From the NCBI GenBank assembly GCA_013368445.1, contig JAACJO010000003.1:930001-994000 (forward strand): 64,000 bases of DNA. The letters run 5' to 3'. The notes under the pieces are model-generated. The model saw nothing but the letters and a program-made list of their open reading frames with translations. It had not been told where the DNA came from and ran no database searches. The DNA is from Leucocoprinus leucothites (taxonomy: Eukaryota > Basidiomycota > Agaricomycetes > Agaricales > Agaricaceae). Shown piece by piece: positions 31,190-43,105 of the stretch. Positions within the stretch are counted from its first letter, which is position 1, and each line of letters opens with the position of its first letter. Both the position numbers and the translations under genes were made by a program.

Positions 31190-34100
31190 ATGTTGTCCAG
31201 GCGCGTAGTCGGCCGCCTGCCACCCCTCCTCCGCTCTTCCCCTCGTTCTCTCCGTCCTGTCCTCCCCATTCCCCTCAGAACCTATGCTCTCGCCCGAGGA
31301 CCTTCCTCCAACGACCCATTTGCGAATGGCACAAATGCGTATTATGCAGATGAAATGTATAGGCTCTGGAAGCAGGATCCTGAAGCCGTGCATCCATCGT
31401 GGAATGTGTATTTCTCGGGCTTGGACAAGGGATTGCCCAGTTACCAGGCTTTCCAGCCTCCTCCTACGACGACATTGCCTACGCCTGCCGATGGTGCTCC
31501 GGCTCTGCACGCTGGTGGTGGCGCGGAACTTGACGACCATTTGAAGGTTTGTACTCCCCACCATCATTCACTTTCACACCTATGTTTAACCTCTATGTCC
31601 TTCCCCAATTCAAACTCAGGTCCAACTCCTCGTTCGCGCGTACCAAGTGCGCGGTCACCATTTGGCCGACCTTGACCCGTTGGGCATCCTCGACACCGAT
31701 TTAGCCGACGTCAACCCTCCCGAGCTCGAGCTCAGCCATTTTAGTTTTACGGAGCGTGATTTAGACAAGGATATTACACTTGGGCCCGGAATTCTCCCCC
31801 ACTTTGCGACCGAGGAGAACCGGACGATGAAACTAAGGGACATCATCAAAGTCCTCAAACGCATCTACTGTACGTCTCTCCGATCTAATTTTAGATTTTC
31901 TCTACATCGTGACATGTGTGTGTTCTTTTTTTTTTAGGCGGTGCTGTTGGCATCCAGTATGTTCATATCCCCGACAAGGAACAGTGTGATTGGATCCGGG
32001 CGCGCGTTGAGACGCCTAAACCATGGAACTACACCGTTGAGGAGAAGCGTATGATCCTCGACCGTCTCATCTGGTCCGAATCCTTTGAAAAATTCATTGC
32101 GAGCAAATACCCCAATGAGAAGCGATTCGGTCTTGAAGGTTGCGAGTCGTTGATTCCGGGGATGAAGGCTCTCATTGATCGTTCCGTCGATAATGGTGTC
32201 AAGCATATCACTATGGGTATGCCACACCGTGGTCGTCTTAACGTCCTCGCCAATGTCATTCGCAAACCTATTGAGGCCATTCTCAACGAGTTTTCGGGTG
32301 ATGGGGATAGCAACTGGCCAGCTGGTGATGTCAAGTATCATCTTGGTGCCAATTATGTTCGTCCTACACCTTCCGGCAAGAAAGTCTCCCTTTCCCTCGT
32401 CGCCAATCCTTCTCACCTCGAAGCTGCCGATCCCGTCGTTTTGGGAAAGACTCGTGGCATTCAGCACTTTGAGAATGACGAGTCTGCACACACCACCGCT
32501 ATGGGTCTCCTGCTCCACGGTGATGCCGCCTTTGCTGGTCAAGGTGTCGTTTATGAGACAATGGGACTTCACAGCCTACCCGCGTACGGAACTGGAGGAA
32601 CCATCCATCTCATCGTAAACAACCAAATCGGTTTTACCACTGATCCTCGATTCTCCCGCTCCACTCCTTACCCCTCTGATATCGCCAAGTCCATCGACTC
32701 GCCCATTTTCCACGTGAACGGCGACAATGTCGAAGCCGTCAACTTTGTGTGCCAGCTTGCTGCTGATTACCGTGCCAAGTTCAAGAAGGACGTTGTCATT
32801 GATATCGTCTGCTACCGTCGGTATGGTCACAATGAAACCGATCAGCCTAGCTTCACCCAACCCAGGATGTACGAGGCTATCAAGAAGCAGCCTACTCCTC
32901 TCACGCAGTACACCAAGTTTTTGGTTGGACGTGGTACCTTTACGGAGAAGGATATCGAGGAGCATAAGAAGTGGGTGTGGGGCATGTTGGAAAAGGCTGC
33001 TAATGCTGCCAAGGATTACGTCCCTACATCCAAGGAATGGCTGTCCGCTGCCTGGACAGGTTTCCCTTCGCCAAAACAACTTGCCGAGCAAACTCTCCCC
33101 ACACGTTCGACTGGTTCCGACGTCGACACCCTCCAGCGTATCGGCAAGGCCATCTCCACTGTGCCCCAAGGATTCACTGCTCACCGTAACCTCGCTCGTA
33201 TTCTTTCTGCTCGTGGGAAGACTGTCGAAGAGGGCAAGAATATCGATTGGTCGACTGCTGAAGCGCTTGCCTTTGGTGCGCTCGCGTTGGAGAAAATCCA
33301 TGTTCGTCTCTCCGGTCAGGATGTTGAACGTGGTACCTTTTCACAACGTCACGCGATCATTCATGACCAAGGGAACGAGCAACAATACATCCCTCTCAAC
33401 GACCTCGGATCTAACCAATCCCGCTTCGTCGTCTGCAACTCGTCGCTTTCCGAGTTCGGCACACTCGGCTTTGAACTCGGTTATTCGCTTGTCTCGCCAG
33501 ACGCTTTGACGATTTGGGAAGCTCAGTTTGGTGATTTTGCGAACAATGCGCAGTGTATTATTGATCAATTCATTGCTGCTGGTGAACGCAAATGGCTCCA
33601 GCGCACCGGATTGGTTGTGAGCCTGCCCCATGGTTATGATGGACAGGGACCTGAACATTCGAGTGGAAGGATTGAACGATTCCTTCAGTTGTGCGATGAT
33701 CACCCGCATATCTATCCTTCCCCGGAGAAGACTGAGCGTCAGCATCAGGATTGTAACATGCAGGTTGTCTACCCCACGTACGTTGTTGACCCTTTCATAC
33801 TTCCGGGTGATTTTGATTTTGACGTTTTGAATGTTCAAGGACCCCTGCCAATTACTTCCATGTGCTTCGTCGCCAGATTCATCGTGATTTCCGTAAACCT
33901 GTGAGTGGACTACCCAAATTTGACGGGCGTTATTGTATGATGTGCTGATACCCTCCCCTCGCAGCTTATCCTCTTCTTCTCGAAGAGCCTTTTGCGCCAT
34001 CCACGTGCTCGTTCGACGCTTGATGAGATGGTTGGCGATACTCACTTTGAACGTTACCTCCCTGAAGCTGCCGAGGGTTTGGTTGAGCCTGAGCAGATCA

Positions 34101-34665
34101 AACGTCACATTCTTTGCACAGGTAAGTAGGTTGACTGTATCCCGAGATTCTTGAATTCTGATTTCCTTTATTATAGGTCAAGTGTACTTTACTCTTCTCC
34201 AGGCTCGTGAGGAACGTGGAATCAAGGATGTTGCAATTAGTCGCATAGAACAGCTTTCGCCGTTCCCTTATGATATGGTATGTGGCATAATTGTTCAACT
34301 TGTGTGCACTCAAGCTGAAGGCGGCTCTTTGTTCTAGGTCACCCCTCACCTTGACAAATACCCCAATGCTGATCTTCTGTGGTGTCAAGAGGAACCTTTG
34401 AACAATGGTGCTTGGAGCTATATTGGTCCTCGCATCTACACTGCCGCCAGTAGGACTCAGAACCACAAGGGCAAGTACCCGTACTATGCTGGTCGTGAGC
34501 CTACTAGCTCTGTTGCCACTGGTAGCAAGGTAAGCCGCTGCTTCGCTTTGATTCTGCGCAAGTGGTTAATTCATTTCGTTATTACAGACTCAACACAAAA
34601 AGGAGATCGAGGCATTCCTCAACACCGCGTTTGATACTTCATCGGAAATGCATCACCTTAAATAG
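31190..34665 (+). CDS. KGD1: 2-oxoglutarate dehydrogenase E1 component, mitochondrial
   Basis: This is the thiamine-diphosphate-dependent E1 subunit of the 2-oxoglutarate dehydrogenase complex. It decarboxylates 2-oxoglutarate and passes the succinyl group to the E2 lipoyl arm in the TCA cycle. Start is the ATG at 31190, opening an Arg/Ser/Leu-rich mitochondrial presequence ([20 protein letters not shown]). Eight exons: 31190-31546, 31620-31869, 31938-33777, 33840-33900, 33965-34121, 34177-34277, 34338-34529, 34588-34665. They splice to 1011 residues, close to yeast Kgd1. Motifs: [39 protein letters not shown], the ThDP/Mg region [14 protein letters not shown] with [16 protein letters not shown] [17 protein letters not shown], and the transketolase pyrimidine-binding region [13 protein letters not shown] and [15 protein letters not shown]. 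It appears fully intact. Confidence 0.98.
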
Positions 34666-35035
34666 ATAGATTTCTTATTTCTTTTCTTTGGTGATGGTTG
34701 GATGAAGATGGTGGTTGTCTAATAAACTGACTTTTTTTTTGCGTTGCGATGTATCGCTGTCACCTTTTGCTGTTGGCCCCTGCTGCTTGATTGATTGATT
34801 ACCTAGTAACACCCCCCTCCACTCTCCCTCCCTTTTTCTGATTAGTATTGCCATAATGTAATCACCCGTCCCCCCAATGTGCGCGCGCGTCGCTATCGTT
34901 AGGATGGGTTGGAGCGCGCACGCAAATATAAACTTTTCTCGGACCTCTCGGATCGATTCATGAAGAAATGATGGGATGATTGCATTTTCAAAGGCCGAGA
35001 CCACCGATCGAGACTTTAAGTGGCTTTATGTTGTA

Positions 35036-36214
35036 ATGCCTCACAGCCATCACTCCCACTCTGGCCAGTTCTGCAAACATGCTGTTGGGACGTTGGAACA
35101 GGTCGTGCAAGAGGCTATTTCAAAGAATTTTCGAGTTTTTGGGTTGACGGAGCATGTGCCGAGGTACCGCGAGATTGACCTTTATCCTGAAGAGGTGTGT
35201 CAACTTTGTTCGTCGAAAAATAAAGAGAGAGAGGAAGGAGATCAACGAAAACCCTATCTGACTCAAAAAACACAGGAAGGACTGTCTCTTACAGCACTAC
35301 ATCACCAATTTACTTCATTCCTCGAAGAAGCACACCGTCTTAAAAAGCACTACGCTTCTCGAATCAGTCTCATCGTAGGACTCGAGACTGAATTCATTAC
35401 GCCAAGAGATCTCGATGAGCTCGAGCGATTTCTCAAACAGCATGATCATGATCATCCTCATCCGCAGCAGCTACAGCAAGAGCAACAGTCAGATGGTATC
35501 GAATATATCGTCGGGTCTGTTCATCATGTTAATGGGATACCTATCGATTTCGATGTAACGACGTATCGACGGGCTGTGGCTAGTTTCAGTGACACCAACT
35601 CTGCCTCAGATTCGGATAAAGGCGTTCATGGTGGTGTCAGTGATCCTGGGTTGGACAAGTTTTTATTGGCGTATTTTGATGCCCAATACGAACTTTTGCA
35701 AAGGTTCAAACCGGAAATCATTGGGCATATCGATCTATGTCGATTATACACCCCCGATCTCGAGTTTAAACGATTCCCAGAAGTATGGGAGAGGATCAAG
35801 CAAAACGTCGAGTATGCAATATCTTACGGAGCGTTATTTGAAGTTAACGCTGCTGCTTTTCGTAAAAAGTGGGATACGGCTTATCCCGGACGAGATGTTG
35901 CAGAGGTAAAATACCCTTCTCTCTTCTTCTCTCCACATCCTCGAACTCACAGCAGGCACTTTGTTCAGCTCATTCTTCAAAGGGGTGGGAGATTTGCACT
36001 CTCAGATGATAGTCATGGTCCTCACGCAGTCGGGCTGAACTATGATCGAGCATATCATTATCTCAAATCACTAAACGTGGCCGAACTCTGGTTCCTCGAA
36101 CCTTCAGAAGAACCCAATGCTTCCGGAAGAAGAGTACGACCCGTGAAGCTGGACAACTGGACCAATGACCCGTTTTGGCTTTCCATTAATGGTGGGAGAG
36201 CGATAACGGGGTAA
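35036..36214 (+). CDS. HIS2: Histidinol-phosphatase (PHP family)
   Basis: The enzyme hydrolyses L-histidinol phosphate to histidinol, the penultimate enzymatic stage of histidine biosynthesis. The N-terminus HSHHSHSGQFCKHA supplies the first metal-binding His pair of the PHP fold. FRVFGLTEHVPRY, GLETEFI, YIVGSVHHVNG, IIGHIDLCR, ALFEVNAAAFRKKW and FALSDDSHGPHAVGLNYDRA follow, carrying the remaining metal ligands. The ATG at 35036 is used because it places HSHH at the very N-terminus as in yeast His2. An in-frame ATG at 34976 would add 20 residues. Length is 392 residues without introns. A GTGTGT...CACAG segment (35195-35275, 81 bp, multiple of 3) could be an intron; removing it joins LYPEE directly to EGLSLTALHHQF and gives 365 residues. 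Confidence 0.93.
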   Translation: MPHSHHSHSGQFCKHAVGTLEQVVQEAISKNFRVFGLTEHVPRYREIDLYPEEVCQLCSSKNKEREEGDQRKPYLTQKTQEGLSLTALHHQFTSFLEEAHRLKKHYASRISLIVGLETEFITPRDLDELERFLKQHDHDHPHPQQLQQEQQSDGIEYIVGSVHHVNGIPIDFDVTTYRRAVASFSDTNSASDSDKGVHGGVSDPGLDKFLLAYFDAQYELLQRFKPEIIGHIDLCRLYTPDLEFKRFPEVWERIKQNVEYAISYGALFEVNAAAFRKKWDTAYPGRDVAEVKYPSLFFSPHPRTHSRHFVQLILQRGGRFALSDDSHGPHAVGLNYDRAYHYLKSLNVAELWFLEPSEEPNASGRRVRPVKLDNWTNDPFWLSINGGRAITG

Positions 36215-38368
36215 ATAGAGTAAGCTGAGGTTTTAATTGGGATGTTGGAGTATTAGGTGCGTATCTCACAGACACTCTTTCTTTCTCTTGCTCACATTTT
36301 CCAGACACACGTATCTAGATTATCTCCGGTGTCAACCTTGTTCTAGTGCCTGATTTGTGGCGCTATCAAGTTTCTTCAGCCCCCTCGTCGCCAATTCGAG
36401 CGACGACACCGATTCGTGATATTACCGTGGCAAAAGTATCCGAACAAAGAACCCGAGCACGATATGAAGCTACACATCGTCGATAGCTCACGAGTAGCCC
36501 ACGCAGTGTACATTACAAACGGCACCGTGATGAACACGCAACGCAGCATCCCCTCATCTTTCATCGATCATCCTCAGGCATCTGACCTCCGACGGCCAAG
36601 GCTCCCCGCTCTCTTTCACTTTGCCTCGTGAAGTTCTCCCATTAGGTCTCCTGACGCCATTTCGGATCATGCCATGATTTCGAAATGGCTGTACACATTA
36701 TTGCTTCTCGTCACCGTGCTTCGGAGTCTTTCCTTATTCCAATCTTTTCAAAGCTTGGCCTTAACGAGGCAGATATCGTGAGGTTTAGTCTGATAGATGA
36801 ACACATCGTGGTTCTTTGTCTTGGTAAAGCCCAGCCTCTCACTAAAGCGTAGGGAACGTGTCTTGCAGGGACTATTCGTGTGCGTGCCGACCCAAGGCGG
36901 GACCCATCTGCGGCTAATCTAACGATTGCCTCACTGCCCACATCATAGTTGCTTCCTGGCGTTGGGGCTAGACTATGCACCTGTACGTACACAAACGCCA
37001 CGCCACAGAGATTAGACATTCGCCTTCAAGAGTCTCCTGGAGCGGGAGCTCGCCCCAGTGCAAGCGTTCCAACAAGATTGACATGGGAGTTGCGAGCATC
37101 TCTGTCATGTGAAATTTCCTTGCAATGATGCTCGCAAATAAACACATTTCATCATATTCTTGCGGCGCGATATCTGGTAGAAGCCTCGTGCCCCAGATAT
37201 TTTTATCGCACCTCTCATCAAGCCACCACGCACAACATCTCATGCGCTAGAAACCCATCTTTTCGGCTCTACAGATTGTTAGTAGAGCCGCTTGGCACTA
37301 AACCTCGAGTCTCTAGCACGGCATGAGTGGTTTGGCCGAATTACCTACTGATTCAGCCGCAAACCCTGTGACCGAGACTGGGCAAGGGGATCAGCTTCCA
37401 GAAGCCCCAGGACAAACAATTCATTACGACAGAGGGCGGAGTCGTGCGACGTATTAACTCCCTTGGAAGAATTGGACCTTTTCATTGGCTAATGGAATTG
37501 TGGCTCCAAAAACAAGGACATTGGACAGGCATTCACCACGAATAGGGCTACACGGCAGCAAAAGGGATTGAATTTTGGAGAAACACCAGGCATTGTTGAA
37601 CTGTACACACCACGTATCAAAACAAAAAAAAGCGAGGAAAAAAAAGAGAAGAGCAAAAAGGAGGAATAATAATAATAGTCACCGTTCGGGATATAATGCA
37701 TGATGGCATGGGGAAGGGGAGGGTGATGGGGAGAAACAGCTACAGGTATAGGGATATATAAAACGGGCATATTGAATTCGGTGCGAAAAACGGGAGGGAA
37801 CTGAAAAACTATGAACAAAAGAGCGAAAAGGTTTTGAAAGGAACGGACTAAACTGGTAATGAAAGGAAGACTTGCGGCGACAACGCGGGACAGGGGGCGA
37901 AATTAACCCAACAGGTTGGACCGAGTCAAAGCAAAGGTCGGAAAACCAAATAGCCAAAACACAAGAGTTCAAGAAAGAGGCAATAAACTCGGAGTCCCAT
38001 GGCCAGGGAGGGAGGGGAGAGGCAAGGAACAGAGGCATTTAGCAGATGTACGTACTTTAGTATTGCGAAAAGTGATCAAGGAGCAAAGCGTAATGAACAA
38101 AAAAGCAGCGTGGGATCAGACCGCCCAGATAACGAACCGGGAGGCCCGTTCCTGGGTCGTATCTATCGTAGGTAACGCGGAGGAAGGAGATCAAGGTCGC
38201 AAATGAGATGATTGGATGACCACCTCACAAGAAACCAAAGGAGGCAAAATCTAAAAGGTCGGGGGAGTGGGAAGGGGGTAAATGATGTCAAGAAAAAGTA
38301 ATTGGAAAACTGTTCCGAAGAAGGAAAACGGGAAATCAAGGCAAACAGAGAAAAATGGGAAAAGTCCT
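36215..38368. other. Intergenic interval, no gene seen
   Basis: Short reading frames on both strands show no recognisable domains. 37,600-37,680 is a purine-rich tract. The right part probably includes the 3' untranslated region of the membrane-protein gene on the minus strand. Confidence 0.5.
37264..37290. repeat. Hairpin with a perfect 9-bp stem
   Basis: CGGCTCTAC, a 9-base loop, then GTAGAGCCG. It is isolated in the non-coding interval between the convergent HIS2 and membrane-protein genes. It is not a tRNA: no clover-leaf arms are present. Confidence 0.8.
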
Positions 38369-39961
38369 TCATTGAGAATCTCTCCGCTGACCGAATGCAG
38401 CGGAGCCTGTATCATCAATCGTTCCTGTTTCTACACGAACACCTCGTTCTGAGCTAACACTTCGGATATCTCGACCTTCTTCAGCTAGCTCTCGACCAAT
38501 AAGGCCCACACCGCTAGGCCCATGTCGGCGGTCGTCATCATCGTCTTCGTTGCCACCATCCGGACTATCATCACCTTCTTCCAGCCGCTCCGCAAAGTCA
38601 GGTTTCCGTAGCATTTTTCTAAAAGCGTCGGCCATGATGGCCGCATCGGCACCACTAAACGGTCCACTGTCGCCGGCAGAGGTATTTGACGCTCCATCAT
38701 GGATGACGACACTGGGGGCATTGCGTTCTCGTTCGCTCATGGCAGCACCACCAGCCAAACCCGCACCTGCTGCAGCACTAGCACTTCCTGTTCCCACGGG
38801 TGAGTGGGGTGGTGGTAGCGAAGCAGTACCAAGTAAGGGTGAACCTTGCTGCTGAGCATTTGCCATCATTGGCGATGATGAGCCCATTGAATTCCTGTTG
38901 GATTCGATTTCCTCCTGACTCCTCCTGCGTAATCTGCGAAGGATAAGGAAAATGAGAATGCAGAGAGATGCAATCGCCAGGAAACCGAGGACTGTTATGA
39001 CGGCGATAGCCCAGTGCGGGAAACCAGAGTCCGCTCCACCTGGTTGGACGGATGAAGCGGGAGTTGAAGTAGGGGAATTGGCGCGAGATGAGGATTCAGC
39101 CGCCGATAGTGATGAGAGGACAGCAGCTGATGAAGCGGCTGCGGCGGCAGAGCGAGAAGAAGAGACGACCGAGTCCAAAAATGTTGTTTCTGCAGCAAGA
39201 TTACGTGTAAGAAGGATGGACGAACAGGAGGAGCAAAGAGGTAAAAGCGGCTCAGTGATCCGCAAAATGAGGGAGAGGTGAGGGAGACCGATGGGAGGGC
39301 GGTGTGGTGAAAAATAGAGAAATTACTCACGGATAGCAGAAAAAATTGGTTGCGATATTTGGCTGCCATCAAGACCTCTGTCGCTGCGGGTAATGACCCA
39401 AGAGAAAGGGAAAGATTGGTTGGTGCCATTCCACCCTAGACCATCCGTGCCAAACCACGAGTCGTTTACTTGTGCATGGTAAGTACCAGCTCGGCCAAAG
39501 GGGTTGATGTAATTCTCCTCAGAGAGAATTGGCTGCTGCGAGTCGGCACGGAACAGGTAGAGATTGACGCGGTTTGTTTGAGTAAGTTCTGGACGGCGCG
39601 AATTCCCTAAAGTATGGCGTATGAAATCATGTTGCACGAAGGGAAAAGAGGATACGCACAGACAAATGCAGCCCATTCATGCTGAGGAACGAGGGTATCA
39701 GCAGTTGGAAAACACGAAATAATATTATTTCCAGCAAGGATTTCGCAATCATTCTGTGCAGTCTCTGTAGAGATCGTCAACACGATAGCGCCCGGAGAGA
39801 AGGCGGAGGGACAACGCACCAACTTGAGCCTGGTCTGTGATAATCTGGCGAGACACGATCTGGGAGGAATCTCGCCGCCGCCGTTTTGCTGAGCGACCAT
39901 AGGCTGCTGTAGGCTCTGGTAGAGGGTTCTGTACGGCAGCGACGGGGTTTGTTGAGGCCAT
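38369..39961 (-). CDS. Single-pass membrane protein of unknown function
   Basis: Exons 39961-39820, 39764-39660, 39606-39331 and 39189-38369 (introns 55, 53 and 141 nt) splice in frame to 447 residues. The N-terminal 33 residues are Arg-rich near the end (SAKRRRRDSS) and do not look like a signal peptide. Residues about 45-175 form a conserved-looking globular part with two Cys (NDCEILAGNNIISCFPTADT), VNLYLFRADSQ and GRAGTYHAQVNDSWFG, plus Asn-X-Ser/Thr sites (NGTNQS). A Ser/Ala stalk follows, then one hydrophobic helix (WAIAVITVLGFLAIASLCIL) with a basic stop-transfer (RRLRRR), and a long disordered acidic tail. The glycosylation-site-rich domain and the stalk suggest it is lumenal or extracellular, so the start may be missing an upstream signal exon. 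I do not recognise the family. Confidence 0.8.
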
Positions 39962-40275
39962 GGGTGGAGTTGGGGGCGTGTAGACATTTGGATGTTAAGA
40001 GAGTGTGGCTTCTACGAGAAATAAGGGCCGCAGGCCAATCGCATTATCTATATTTCTGTGAGCAAGACGTCTGAGGCGACGGCAAGGGGCTGTCGAGGAC
40101 GCAGAGGACAGCGAGGACGGGTGTTGGTGGTCGGTGGTGGGAGAAAGGGCGCCAGCTATCGTGACAAACAGTCACCCCACATTCTCACGTCACATCACGC
40201 TAGGTCACACGATCATGATCGCAATTTCCCCTTCAATAATAAAATAATATACACTATCTATAAGTAATCTATGTC

Positions 40276-41722
40276 CTAGGACCCCCTGCTCAGATGCCGC
40301 ATAAGCAACTCGTATCTAACCCAGATGTCAGCACACATACGCACATCAGGCACTAACAACTCACGTTAACATCGTCACCGCGCTATTTGGCACGGTGCGC
40401 ACAAGATTCACCGACAATCCTCGATACAGTCCCGACCAACCCTCTTTCTGCACTAACTTCCGAGTGGTATAGATAATCCCTCCCCGCTTCGTCTGTCGCG
40501 GGTCTTCCACGAACCGTGACTGATTAGAATCCAAATTAGGTATTCGATCCGCACTCGGGTACCGCTTCACCATTCCATCAGAGCTCATATCGTCCGCCAG
40601 CGGCCGTTTCTGCGTTTGCAGGCGTGTCCGTATCACTTCGTGTGGGTACGTCGCTATGGACGCCGTCATTTTAGACGCAGCACTGCACATCAATATCTCT
40701 TGAGGAGTCAAAGGTCTTCCTGTATCCCGTGCTATTTTTTACCGGTAAGAAGGACGCTCATCAGATCCACTATCACCGCACCCACGCGAATATGTCAGGA
40801 TGTACTCACATATTAAATACTTGAGTTTTTCGTACAATGGAAACTGCACCGCAACGTGCAGAATTCCCAGCAGGCTAGGAACCAGACCCCGGTAGAACGC
40901 TGCTACTCCCTCTGTCCGATATATTGTCAGTGCGGCATCCCAGGTATGGCGATACCGAACCTCAGTTCTCGATTGTGTCTGAAAGCGCGCATGAGGTCAC
41001 ACCATCAATCCATATGAAATCACGGACACTCACCATAAACCTCGTCTTAATCACCCATAACGGATTCGTTGCGCACGTACTCGCCGCGCCAGCAGCCATA
41101 GCAGAAAAAAGATGGAGCGACCACGGATGCTCTCTTATTACAGGCTGATAGCCCTTTACTTGTGCAGCAGGGTATATTTGATCGCCCTTCGCATGTCGAG
41201 CTGGCTCTGGCGCCATACCGAGGGGTGCCTCTCCAAAAGCAGACTTGATAGAGTCATAAACCGCAAAATAAATGGCCCATGTCGGTAGATAGCCAAGAAT
41301 AGTGGGCCCCAAGCCTCGATACAGGCCGCGAAACCCATCGTGGACAAGTATTGATTTGACAGTTCCTGGGTATAATCAATGACCCAACGGAGATGAATAA
41401 GCACAAGAAATAGCCAAAGCACAATGATCACTGCGCACCCCAAATCCCAAGGTAACCTATCTGTCCTTGTACAGCCCTCTGCGCCTGCAACTTGGTCTTG
41501 ACTACATCCAACGGACATGTCGCAATGCTAGCTACCAGACCTCCCCCTGCACCAGCTATCTCCCCACCAATGAATTTTGTGATAAAAAGCAGCGTCACAC
41601 GATGTCGATCAGCACCTCGAAGCACAGTGTCGTAACTGGGCCTCGTAAAAGACGACGCCACACTCACCAATCATACTGTTGGCTGTCCATTTGTTCTGCT
41701 GGCGAGTTGGTGAACCTCCCAT
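40276..41722 (-). CDS. Mitochondrial carrier, NAD+/pyridine-nucleotide transporter type
   Basis: This is a solute carrier of the mitochondrial inner membrane (SLC25 fold, three repeats of two helices). Exons 41722-41668, 41555-41439, 41365-41034, 40978-40810, 40731-40365 and 40315-40276 splice to 359 residues. The three signature motifs are CPLDVVKTKLQAQ, NPLWVIKTRFM and YPHEVIRTRLQTQ. Other landmarks are AGAGGGLVASIA, FRGLYRGLGPTILGYLPTWAIYF, EGVAAFYRGLVPSLLGI, FPLYEKLKYL and VRTVPNSAVTMLTYE. The W in the second motif and the YPHE of the third resemble yeast Ndt1/Ndt2 (NAD+ import). FAD/folate or pyrimidine carriers are the alternatives. The start at 41722 is a guess; an upstream exon may exist, because the frame is open to about 41800. 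Confidence 0.92.
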
Positions 41723-42053
41723 ATCTCTGCCCCTCGGGGGGTCGCCTTCCTGGTCGTCGTCCACTGTCTTGCGGAGAGCGTATCTTCGTTCTGTTTTCAA
41801 CGAGAAACGAAAGACCCAAGATAAAACCGCAGTGGAACAGTAAAAGAGTAGAGAGCGGAGAAGAGCAAAGGACGAAGGGAGACGGTCAATGCAGTAAATA
41901 CACAGACTCGGACTTCTTCACTCAGCTTCCGGTTTGTGCCGGGTCCCGGCCCGCACTCTGATCCGGCAGCGCTTAGATCAGCCGGAGCCCACTCATGATA
42001 TGTAAATGAGGTCATCGCTTGTAGTTTCACCATCTCTCCAACATACATCCACC

Positions 42054-42493
42054 ATGCAGCCCCGCGAATACCAGCTCCCAGATCCGAACAAACAAAACCA
42101 GGGCATTGTCGACGGCCGTGCTGAAGGTACCCACATTTCTGATCCTACTGTTCTTTACTCACGCGACATTGCTCAGGCGCAAACCCACCCCAAGCCAAAG
42201 TTCTCGATGACACGGTGATCGACCTCGACGCTAGCAGCGAGACTCCCACAGTCGACACCTCAGCTTTTAGAGGCCCCGGGTCGTCGGTCACCAGCCAAGA
42301 GGTTCATAAAGGCTTTGGACACCCTGGAAGCGGTATGTCTTCCAAAGAAGCCCGACATGACGGGAAGTATCAGCACCGCGAGAGTGAAGGGCAGGGTGCC
42401 AGTCAGTGGGGCCCTCCTCAATCCAAGGATGTCGAACTCGATAGAGCCCAAAGGCCGACCGGAGATAAGGTTGGACCCACATCTGGCGTCTGA
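42054..42493 (+). CDS. Small hydrophilic protein, unknown function
   Basis: Exons 42054-42126 and 42177-42493 join (donor GTACCC, acceptor GCTCAG) to 129 residues: MQPREYQLPDPNKQNQGI at the start, SAFRGPGSSVTSQEVHKGFG in the middle and a charged end rich in Gly, Ser, Lys and Asp. There is no signal peptide or membrane segment. It looks intrinsically disordered, reminiscent of fungal stress-related hydrophilic proteins, but no family is claimed. It is divergent from the mitochondrial carrier, 331 bp apart. Good splice sites and normal CpG content support it as a real gene. Confidence 0.65.
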
Positions 42494-42874
42494 TCCGCTG
42501 TATTTCGAAATACACGACGATAAATCATCTTACAGCTCATAAACGCTACGTACATAATCAGAGTAAATATTTGATATTACATACTGGAGAAAAAACGAGG
42601 TCATAAGTATAAGGAGCGAATGTAGAATTGTATATTTGCGTGGTGTCCCTGAAGCTAAAGCCGATTGCTATTTTTACCCTAATAATTTCACCACTTGACC
42701 GAACTGAATTTGTACGGCCGACCCGAGCCTCCGAGCAGTATCAACGACCGGCTAATATCACATAAGTTAACACCACAGGAACGGCTCCAGAGTTGAATAT
42801 GGCGTACCGGAAGGTCGACCACGACTACCGCGAACAGTGTTACAGTGCCTCGATTTCTGCCCCTGTCTTCCATC

Positions 42875-43105
42875 TCAACCACAAATGAGTTCCAAGTCTG
42901 ATAGTACCATGGCGGGGCGCAACGCACCGAGTGACCTCTCGCCCTGCCTAGTAGTGGGGGTGACAAAGTTGATCGTCACTTTGTTTCCAATGCCTTCGAC
43001 CTTAACTGAAGCATTGTACGACCCATTGTATTGGTCTCCTTGGATGTAATAATTTTGAATGACACCCCCAACGCTGTGAGTCTGGGTGCTCTCTGTACTT
43101 TCCAT
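42875..43105 (-). CDS. Small protein with YY-G-Q-N-SY-A-VK repeat motif, paralogue 1
   Basis: From the ATG at 43105 the unspliced reading is 76 residues. A possible intron (GTGCGT at 42927) would change the last residues. The core IQNYYIQGDQYNGSYNASVK, followed by VEGIGNKVTINF, matches NVYYVKGNQKNVSYTACVK and IVGSFNNVTLDA in the neighbouring protein at 45102-44564. The alternating polar/aliphatic pattern with spaced Gly and Asn suggests a beta-strand or beta-solenoid element. It resembles in style the amyloid-type motifs found next to fungal NLR immune receptors, although no NLR is in this window. There is no signal peptide. Function is unknown. The copy may be truncated. Confidence 0.5.
   Translation of the reverse strand: MESTESTQTHSVGGVIQNYYIQGDQYNGSYNASVKVEGIGNKVTINFVTPTTRQGERSLGALRPAMVLSDLELICG

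Noticed and set aside
32576..34108. Long minus-strand frames opposite KGD1
   Set aside because: Antisense shadows of a well-conserved enzyme, with no domain of their own.
37264..37290. tRNA-like hairpin
   Set aside because: A single stem-loop only. No D, anticodon or T arms could be laid out around it.
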